Origin: Molossus alvarezi
Lineage: Eukaryota; Chordata; Mammalia; Chiroptera; Molossidae
Length of the DNA: 64,000 nucleotides
Reading direction: 5' to 3'
Assembly (NCBI GenBank): GCA_037176705.1
Contig: CM073886.1
Location: 10,004,501 to 10,068,500 of the forward strand
Both the position numbers and the translations under genes were made by a program. The notes below the pieces were generated by a model, which saw only the letters and a list, made by a program, of their open reading frames with translations, had not been told where the DNA came from and ran no database searches. Within the stretch, counting starts at the first letter, position 1; each line of letters begins with the position of its first letter. Shown here piece by piece: positions 52,690-64,000 of the stretch.

Positions 52690-52860
52690 GAGCATTGCTG
52701 TCTGAAAGAACTTTCTTCAATTATGGGAATGTTCTATGTCTGTGCTGTCCAACAGAGAAGCCACAAGCCACCACAGATGGCTATTTAGCACTTGAAATGT
52801 GTCTGGTGAATTTTTAATTTGCAGTTATTTAAGCCCAGATGATCTGAATGCTATACTTTT
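52690..52860. mobile_element. hAT-type MER element
   Basis: Characteristic phrases GTGCTGTCCAACAGAGAAGC and GGCTATTTAGCACTTGAAA (MER3-like hAT-Charlie). Lies in the intron of pseudogene C. Confidence 0.65.
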
Positions 52861-53387
52861 ACTGGCTTGGAGAGGGGCTAGAAGTTCACTTAGGTTTGTG
52901 GGCCTGCCCTTGTCTCCCAGGGCTATTTGAAGCTGTCTGGAGCACTCTTGACATATATAAAACATTTGATGACTTGCCAACTTACAATTAGGATGGAAAC
53001 AGGTGTTTTGGGATGCTCAAAAGGCACTGAGGTCGCAATTTTTTGGAGACTATTTGCACTGAAATGCCCACATTTAAGGTCTTTAACAGGGAGAGATGCC
53101 AGCTTAATTCTGAAAAGAATATGGCCTTTCTTTATGAGAACACTGTGCAATTTTGGAGGCCCTGAATGGAGGAGGAGGAGGAGGGGGAGGGGGAGGGATA
53201 GAACTTTTTAGAAAATGGGAAACTTCTGCCTGAGCTAGGTGGGGCATTGAGGGATTCACACTTAGACCCTTATGCCTTGAACAAACAGGCTCTTAGTCTC
53301 AGGAGCTGCTTCTTCTTCATACCCAATTGCCCAGTCTTTGGTTCCATTTGTCTCTGCAGAAAGCAAGAATAAGAAGAAAAAAAGGAG

Positions 53388-53570
53388 CCCTGGCAGGTTT
53401 GGCTCAGCGGTTAGAGTGTCAGCCTGCAGACCAAAGAGTCCCCAGTTGGGGTCGTCCGGGTGGCAACCAATCGATGTGTTTCTCACATCAATGTTTCTCT
53501 CTCTCTCTCTTCCTCCCACTCTGTCTGAAGATAAATGTAAAAACCTCCTCGGGTGAGGATTTTTTAAAAA
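53388..53570 (+). mobile_element. Ves SINE, type A', internally deleted
   Basis: The head is joined directly to CCCCAGTTGGGGTCG, so about 55 bp of the middle is missing. Tail GAAGATAAATGTAAAAAC. Confidence 0.85.
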
Positions 53571-54639
53571 AGAAAGAAATGGGAATCAAGAAACTTAATT
53601 TGGTCTATGTGAGATAGAGGCCAGCGCAGAAGATGTGGCAATACCCCTGGAAGTAACTGAGTACCCTAACTGCAGGGGGTGTTGCCAGTAATTGCCTCAG
53701 GGCTCTTCAGCCACAGGGCAACAGTGCTCTCAAGCTCCAAAGAGGCCACACTCATGTCTGTTCTCTTCCTCCTGGCCAGCCACCAGCAGGTCTAGTCTGC
53801 TGAGCAGCCCTACCCTGTGGTAGTATGGGTACAGCTTTCTCAGTGCAAGGACCTGCTCCAGCATCAACTCATCCACACAGGTGAGACACCCCTTCTCTGC
53901 CCCCACTGTGGCTGCTGCTTTTGAAAAAGCAGAGCACTGGCCACCACATAAGGAAGAAGACATATGCATGTCTTTACTGTTGGCAGCTCTTTGCCTTCCC
54001 CTCACTGTTTGTCAGACACAGACAGATCCACCCTGGCGACTGTCCCCATGTTTATAGGTCATGTGGTGTCCATTTTTACCAGTGGGCTTACCTGTTTTAG
54101 CACCAGCTGCTCCACAAAAAGAGACAAGCCCCACCTGTACCCTGGCTGTGGCTGCTCCTTCCACCCGAGCAGGGGTATGTATATCCACAGGTGCAGACAT
54201 ATGTGCACAGACCAGGGGTGCCACTTTGCATACCCCTCCCTCCTGGCCAACCACCAGCTTGTGCACTTGGGTAAGCACTGCCACCATTCCCTACAATGTA
54301 GTAGTTACTTTGCTTACCAGGAAAACTTACTCCAGCACGAGCTCATGGCTGTAGGTAGTGCTTCCATTAGAGGCTCCCTTGGCAGATGCACACATATAGG
54401 GCCTCTGGTTAGAGTGGATGCAGCCATAACTAGAGGCCCTTTCCCTACAATGAGTATAGGAAACTCTTCAAGAGAAAGTATGCCCTGAAAACCCACCAGT
54501 GGATCTATCAGGCAAAGAAGGCGAGGCAGAGTGTTAGAGACCTGGTCAGTCCCTATGCCAGGCTCTGACCTTGAGGATCGTGACCCCCCAGTTTATGTTC
54601 ACTGTTTCTCGGATAAATTCCAAAAGTGTGCATGACCTG

Positions 54640-55895
54640 GTCAGGTACCCCAATGGAGCTTCTGATGGATGGTATTTCTCCTTGTCAAGTATTGACCATG
54701 CAGAGCAAGCAGGGGCAAGAGAGAGAGGGGAAAAGGAGATATACAAAGTGACAAGGTCTGTAGGTGCATTGAAGTCCCCCTTCAAGGAGCGGGATATAGC
54801 TGTAATCAGAAATGTGTCAGTGCGTTAGTTACCTTGCTCAGAAATGGAAGAGGTTGGAACCTGACAACATGAATCCATTAAGAAATAGTGGGTGGAGGGG
54901 GTCAAGGAGGGAAAAAATGGGGGGACATTTATAATACTCTCAACAATAAAGATACATTTAAAAAAATAAAATATTAATGGGTTGGAGGTTTGGCCCTCTT
55001 GTTTCATTAGAAAGGGGAGTGGGAATCAAAGGAGGTTGACAGTTGGCTGATGTGTATGTCTAGCTACTAAATCATTGCATTCATCCTAAGACATCTTATG
55101 TGCTCCCATTAAATCCCATTCAGCTCCTGAGGTAATATATGTACTGTAGCCTATGGTTGGATTATTGCAAGGCTTTTCCCCTTCCTGTTAAATTCTCATA
55201 AACTCACATAGTTCTCTAGGCTTTCTTCTAAAGTTTTATATTTAATATGGATAGATCTAAAAAAAAAAAAAAAAGGGTAATGGGTTGGAAAGATAAATGT
55301 ATATGGCATCAGCTGAGGTAAGAGATACAGCAAATAGTGTATTCTCCTGTCCCCAGTTCCCCTGGGTGATGACACTAAGCTGGTGAAACTCTGCACCACA
55401 ACATTTACACAGAAGTGGGGCAGACCGATGGGGATGGGTGCTGACTGGTTCCATCAGCAATTTTCCTTTCCGATGTGTCTTTCCCATACGTGCTTATATC
55501 ATTCTGTTATTATTAGTTGTGAATTTATATGCCTCACTAGACTGTAAACTTCATTCAGGGCATGGCCCATGACTTATTTTTGTAACCTGGCCTCTCCTCA
55601 CTATCCACTATACTTTGTACATGAACAGATGTCATGTAAAAATGAAGTATGGAGAGATACACAGAAGATTGAACCTCAAAAGAGCCCAGGAGCCCAGGTG
55701 GATTATTGAGTTACCAGTCCAATTAAAATAGTGGGAGGGGACAGTGCCTAGTTCAGGGGCATGAATAAAGGCTCTGTCAGCCCAAGTTTAAATCTGTCCC
55801 TCTGCTTTACTAGCAGTACCCCTCTGAGATCTTTCCTCATTAGTGGAACTGGAAGGCTAACCATCACCTCACACGATGTTGTCAAAGAATAAATA
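54640..55895. other. Interval between pseudogene C and ZNF689 flank
   Basis: An L2-like 3' fragment is visible at about 55505-55640 (CTAGACTGTAAACTTCATTC). No gene. Confidence 0.5.
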
Positions 55896-56063
55896 AGAGC
55901 CCTGGCCCGTTTGGCTCAGCGGTTAGAGCGACGACCTGCGGTTCAGAGAGACCTGGGTTCGGTTCCCACTACGGGCATGTTCCTCGGTTGCAGGTTGTCC
56001 TGCCCTGGTTGGTGGTGCGGGTGGTGCGGGTGGCAGCCACTCGATGTGTCCCTTTTGCGCCGA

Positions 56064-56107
<44 letters not shown>

Positions 56108-56195
56108 CCACCCTCCCTCCCTTTCCCTCCCACTCTATCTGAACAAAAAATGGAAAAAAATGTCCTGAGGTGAGAATAAACTAAACTAAACAGAA
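55896..56195 (+). mobile_element. Ves SINE, type A with long (CT)n
   Basis: (CT)n run at 56067-56104. Duplication AAAGAATAAATAAGA on both sides. Confidence 0.9.
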
Positions 56196-56439
56196 CTACC
56201 ATTCTTTAAAAAAAAAGAATAAATAAGATAGAATGTGTCACGTGTTGGGTATGGTGCCAGCCCAGAGGAAACTAACGTTAATTCCCCTCCCAAAAGGGCA
56301 ACAAGGAAGTTCCCCATCATCCAAAGCAAAGGCTCTTCCTGAGAAAGACACGAAAAAGAACCCAGGAGCCTCAGCCTGGGTTGGCAGGAGTGGCTCCCTC
56401 GCTCGAATCTGCCCCTCCCCCAGGCAGGCAGTGGCCCCC

Positions 56440-60511
<4,072 letters not shown>

Positions 60512-61530
60512 AATGGAAAGGACTGTCTTAAGTTCATTTCATTTCATGGAGGGGCCTAGAGAAGGGAAGGAGAAGCCCAGGTCATACAGGGCAGATTCAG
60601 AATTAAAACCCAGGTCTTCTGCTACACAGACCTGAACTTGAGAATATTCTTCCACACTGGCTGCCTTACTCTGTCTAGAACAGATAGTCCCATTAGGAGA
60701 GGTGACATCATTTGGTTCAAATTTAACAAGCTATCTTATCCTAAAAATTTCTGCGTGGCCATCAGAGTGAAAGTTCTCCCCAGATATTTTAGGGGCTGTC
60801 TACCGTTCTAATTTGCATATAGGGATTACCTGTCCCTTTGCATGTAGTCAGGAGGATCCTTTTTATAGGTGGCAGGATCTCCTACTCTGCCTCCTCCTCC
60901 ATACCAGGTTTAAACAAACCTGGTTTAGTCCCCTTTTTAACAATACTCCTGCTAAGTGGTGTTCCACCCTTGCTTTAAAACCTCCCTTGACAGGGAGCTC
61001 ACTACCTCACAAAGCAGGTCATTTCATTATAGGATAGCTGTGATCTTTGAAGGTGGTTAAGTGCCACATTCTTCCCTGTAAGCCTTGCCCAGAATATGTT
61101 TAGTACTTCCTCTACATGGCAGCCTTTCAGATAACTTAATCCTAATTACTTTGCCCCATGTTTTCAGGTTAAACAGCATTAATTTGGTCAGTCATTCTTT
61201 AATGATAGGGTTTCAGTTCCCATACATGAACTCCAAACAGGTGCTGGTTTTTCAGTGTTCCTTTTAAAGGGTCATATAAAAATAAACCGGCACCACAGTG
61301 TACACAGTATATACCTCCTGGTCTGGAGTTGTTTTACCAGCTCTAGATTACATTGGATTTGGGAAGAGGGGCAGCACTGTACCAGGGTATATTGGGTTGC
61401 AGACACCCAAATACCTAAGTTTTTTAAAAACCACATGCTGTGAAGCTAAGTCTTCTGCACCCTGTGTTTGGAAAATTGCTTCAAGTTGGGTCTGGGACAT
61501 AAGTGTATTGAGCTTTGGGACAAGATTGAT
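60512..61530 (+). other. ZNF689: ZNF689 3' UTR and old repeats
   Basis: A MIR-like fragment at 60530-60660 and a CR1/L3-type fragment at about 60880-61260 (GGGAGCTCACTACCTCACAA; CAGGTTAAACAGCATTAA). AATAAA at 61281-61286 is the first strong poly(A) signal after the stop codon; an ATTAAA occurs earlier at about 60602. The true transcript end is not determined. Confidence 0.45.
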
Positions 61531-61532
61531 TT

Positions 61533-61785
61533 TTTTTTTTTTTAATCCTCACCTGAGGACATTTTTCCATTTTTTGTTCAGACAGAGTGGGAGGGAGAGA
61601 GAGGAAGAGAGAGAGAAACATCGATGTGAAAGGGACACATCGAGTGGCTGCCACCCGCACGACCAGCCAGGGCCGGGGACAAACTGCAACCGAGGTACGC
61701 GCCCTTAGCGGGAATCGAATCCGGGTCTCTCCGGACCGCAGGCCGACGCTCTAACCGCTAAGCAAAACCGGCCAGGGCGGGACAA
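61533..61785 (-). mobile_element. Ves SINE, type A
   Basis: Near-consensus; duplication GGGACAAGATTGAT. Confidence 0.92.
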
Positions 61786-61789
61786 GATT

Positions 61790-62554
61790 GATCTTAAGGG
61801 AAAGCAGGGGGGAGGTATGGTAGCAGCAAGAAGTGAAAACAGGACCGGTTTGTTGTACTTTATCTGGTGGGTTTGGATTGGTTTCTGGCAGCCAGTGGTT
61901 GGAAAGTCCTAGGTCTCACTTCAGCATAGCACCTTTCATGAGTCCTCAGTCAAAACTTTTTTTTCATAAAATGAGGTGAAGCCATCCAAGGAGAGTAGAA
62001 AATTGGGTAATTACATACAAAACAAAGAAAACAGTCATCAAATTGTAAACATAAGCTTCAGAAGGCAGCAATGTGTCTTACTTAATCTTTGATATGCCTC
62101 CATGGCACCCACACCTGACTAGGTAGCTGCTCAGTAAGGCTTGATTGAATTGAATGAACAGGCCTACCACCTTCCTCGGGTAGCTGCACCAAATTGGAAT
62201 TTCCAAACCTGACTCATCTCATTCCAACAGCTGGAAGGGGTCATCCTACCCCTGTATCTGTCCTCATCACAGCTCCAGAGTGGGGGTGCAGCTGGGGAAC
62301 AGCTTTTGTAATTACCTCTGTTCTGGTGTTTAGCAAGTTGCATTGTAACTGTTTCTTCTTGGATGATGATCCGCCCCCAAGTAGGACTCATACCAGACTG
62401 GGTCTCATTAAAATGTCTGTTGAGTGAATTATGTTCCTTGTGGAATTACTGTTTGTAAAAATATAAATCTAGTCCTTAACCAAGTAGAAATTTTTACTAA
62501 TAGAGATTTGTCCTACTCTAGCAGAGACCTATTAGATGTCTGCCTAGCCCTGCT

Positions 62555-62556
<2 letters not shown>
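61790..62556. other. Downstream flank; L2 fragment at about 62045-62165
   Basis: GCAGCAATGTGTCTTACTTA and TAGCTGCTCAGTAAGGCTTG are L2 3'-end phrases. No gene recognised in the rest. Confidence 0.5.
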
Positions 62557-62585
<29 letters not shown>

Positions 62586-62812
62586 TTCATCACCCGAGGG
62601 CATTTTCCCATTTTTTGTTCAGATAGAGCGGGAGGGGGAGAGAGAGAGAGACATTGATGTGAAAGGGACACATCAAGTGGCTGCCACCTGCACGACCAAC
62701 CAGGGCTGGGGACAAACTGCAACCGAGGTTCACGCCCTTAGCGGGATCCGAACCTGGGTCTCTCTGGACCACAGGCCAAAGCTCCAACCGCTGAGCCAAA
62801 CCAGCCAGGGCT
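62557..62812 (-). mobile_element. Ves SINE, type A
   Basis: (TTTA)n tail at the left; flanked by CTAGCCC. Confidence 0.9.
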
Positions 62813-62936
62813 AGCCCCCTATTTTAGAACTGGCTCTTTTCCCTACTTTTATCACCAGGCCAACCCAACTATTTCCTTACCTAGGAATTTATAACTCTTT
62901 GGGCCTGACTAACTCATTAAAACTTGGGAGCCACCC

Positions 62937-63190
62937 TAGCCGGTTTGGCTCAGCTGTTAGAGTGTCGGCCTGTGCACCTGAGAGTCCCGGGTTCGGATTC
63001 AGCTAAGGGCACGTACCTCGGTTGCAGTTCGTCCCCAGCCCTGGTTGGGGTCATGTGGGTGACAACCACTTGATGTGTCTGTCTCACATCGATGTTTCTC
63101 TCTCTTCCTCCCTTCCTCCCGCTCTGTCTGAAGATAAATGCAAAAAATAAATAAATAAATGTCCTCAGATAAGGATAAAAAAAAACACAC
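62937..63190 (+). mobile_element. Ves SINE, type A'
   Basis: First of a co-oriented pair; ACTTGGGAGCC lies before it and again after the second SINE. Confidence 0.88.
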
Positions 63191-63192
63191 AA

Positions 63193-63412
63193 TGCCCCGC
63201 GGGTGTGACTCAGTGTTGAGTATCGACCCATGCACCAAGAAGTCGCCAGTTCGATTCCCAGTCAGGACACATGCCCAAGTTGCGGGCCAAATCCCCAGTG
63301 GGGGGCATGCAGGAGGTGGCCAATCCATGTTCTATCTCATCGATGTTTCTATCTCTCCTTCCTTCTCTCTCCAAAATCAATAAAGAAGGGGAAAAAAAGA
63401 AGGCCTAGAAAC
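63193..63412 (+). mobile_element. Ves SINE, type B
   Basis: Second of the pair; tail CCAAAATCAATAAAGAAG. Confidence 0.88.
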
Positions 63413-63561
63413 TTCCATTTAAAAAAATACTTGGGAGCCCTTGGTGGCCAAGGTCCAGTATGTGGTCTACAGAGGGCAGAGATGAGAGACAACTTCCTAG
63501 GTTTCCTAAAATACTTCAGTCCTGAGGTCCATTTGATGACCAGCTGTATCCTTCTAGTAAA

Positions 63562-63808
63562 TCCCCCCCCCTTTTTTTATCCTCACCCGAGGACATTCTT
63601 TCATTTTTTGTTCAGATAGAGTGGGAGGGAGAGAGAGAGAGAGAAACATTGACATGAAAAGGACACATTCAGTGGCTGCCACCCGCATGACCCAACCAGG
63701 GCTGGCGACAAACTGCAACCAAGGCACGTGCCCTTAGCGGGAACCGAACCCAGGTCTCTCTGGACCGCAGGCTGACGCTCTAACTGCTGAGCCAAGTTGA
63801 CCAGGGCA
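63562..63808 (-). mobile_element. Ves SINE, type A
   Basis: Near-consensus; flanked by AAATCCC / AAATTCCC. Confidence 0.9.
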
Positions 63809-63944
63809 AATTCCCGTTTCTTCAGGTAGTTTGAGTTTTTGTTACTTGCAACCAAAAGAATTAACTAATAAGCAGCCCCAATATGGGTTAATCTCCCATC
63901 TGCCTGTATGCCTATTTATGAGCTATGAAGAAAAACGTCTGGCC

Positions 63945-64000
63945 CTGGCCGGTTTGGCTCAGCGGTTAGAACGCCGGCCTGCGGTCCGGAGAGACCCGGG
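63945..64000 (+). mobile_element. Ves SINE, type A, cut by window end
   Basis: Head only, identical in type to the other A copies. Confidence 0.9.

Larger units (their letters stand above)
51930..54635 (+). pseudogene. KRAB zinc-finger pseudogene C (ZNF688/ZNF785-like)
   Basis: Promoter-like DNA at 51935-52060 aligns with 56544-56680 upstream of ZNF689, including CCAATCAGAACGCTGG (51969) and TACTTGAGGGCGAAGAG (52042). A KRAB-B exon at 52303-52417 has ALISWMERKEEAW, a frameshift just before it, a TAA after EAEEP and a good GTAAGC donor. The finger exon (53735-54635) holds wrecked C2H2 units (FAYPSLLANHQLVH; DLLQHQLIHTG) and the family's last finger, LFKRKYALKTHQWIY (about 54460). It ends RDPPVYVHCFSDKFQKCA before a stop at 54633, the type of tail seen in ZNF688 and ZNF785 rather than ZNF689. 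KRAB-A is missing, apparently deleted with intron 1. Confidence 0.88.

Overview
The window is mammalian nuclear DNA, almost certainly from a bat. About sixty tRNA-derived SINEs of the Ves type, in both orientations, are interspersed with old mammalian repeats (MIR, L2, L1, MER5-like hAT, MLT1, Tigger). Ves SINEs are characteristic of yangochiropteran (vesper-type) bats. The gene set is the conserved block that lies at human 16p11.2 (ZNF689, PRR14, FBRS), here in the opposite orientation. No bacterial-type operon, CRISPR array or viral replication unit is present.

Layout. 1-12.3 kb is intergenic and built from L1 remnants and SINEs. 12.35-24.6 kb is FBRS on the minus strand: 18 coding exons, 969 codons, all splice phases consistent, and a CpG-rich promoter. 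25.5-31.2 kb is PRR14 on the minus strand: 11 coding exons, 579 codons. 31.4-54.7 kb is the interval between PRR14 and ZNF689. It holds RPL26 and ATP5MF processed pseudogenes, a dead Tigger transposon, LTR remnants and many SINEs. It also holds three decayed relatives of the KRAB zinc-finger gene ZNF689, recognised by a shared promoter core, KRAB exons and a finger exon. 56.5-60.5 kb is intact ZNF689 on the plus strand (3 coding exons, 500 codons). 60.5-64 kb is its downstream flank.

Function. All three live genes act on chromatin. FBRS is an AUTS2-family protein linked to non-canonical PRC1. PRR14 tethers HP1-marked heterochromatin to the nuclear lamina. ZNF689 is a KRAB zinc-finger repressor. 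They are not an operon; each has its own promoter.

SINE shorthand used below. A: head GCCCTGGCCGGTTTGGCTC, tail ending in a GAGGATA motif (young Ves). A': same head, tail with GAAGATAAATGCAAA. B: older Ves with tail AAAATCAATAAA. D: oldest, divergent. 'Short': tRNA-like head only (about 95 bp) plus A-tail. Repeat boundaries were set by eye and are good to about 10 bp. Family names rest on recognised consensus phrases, not on a search.
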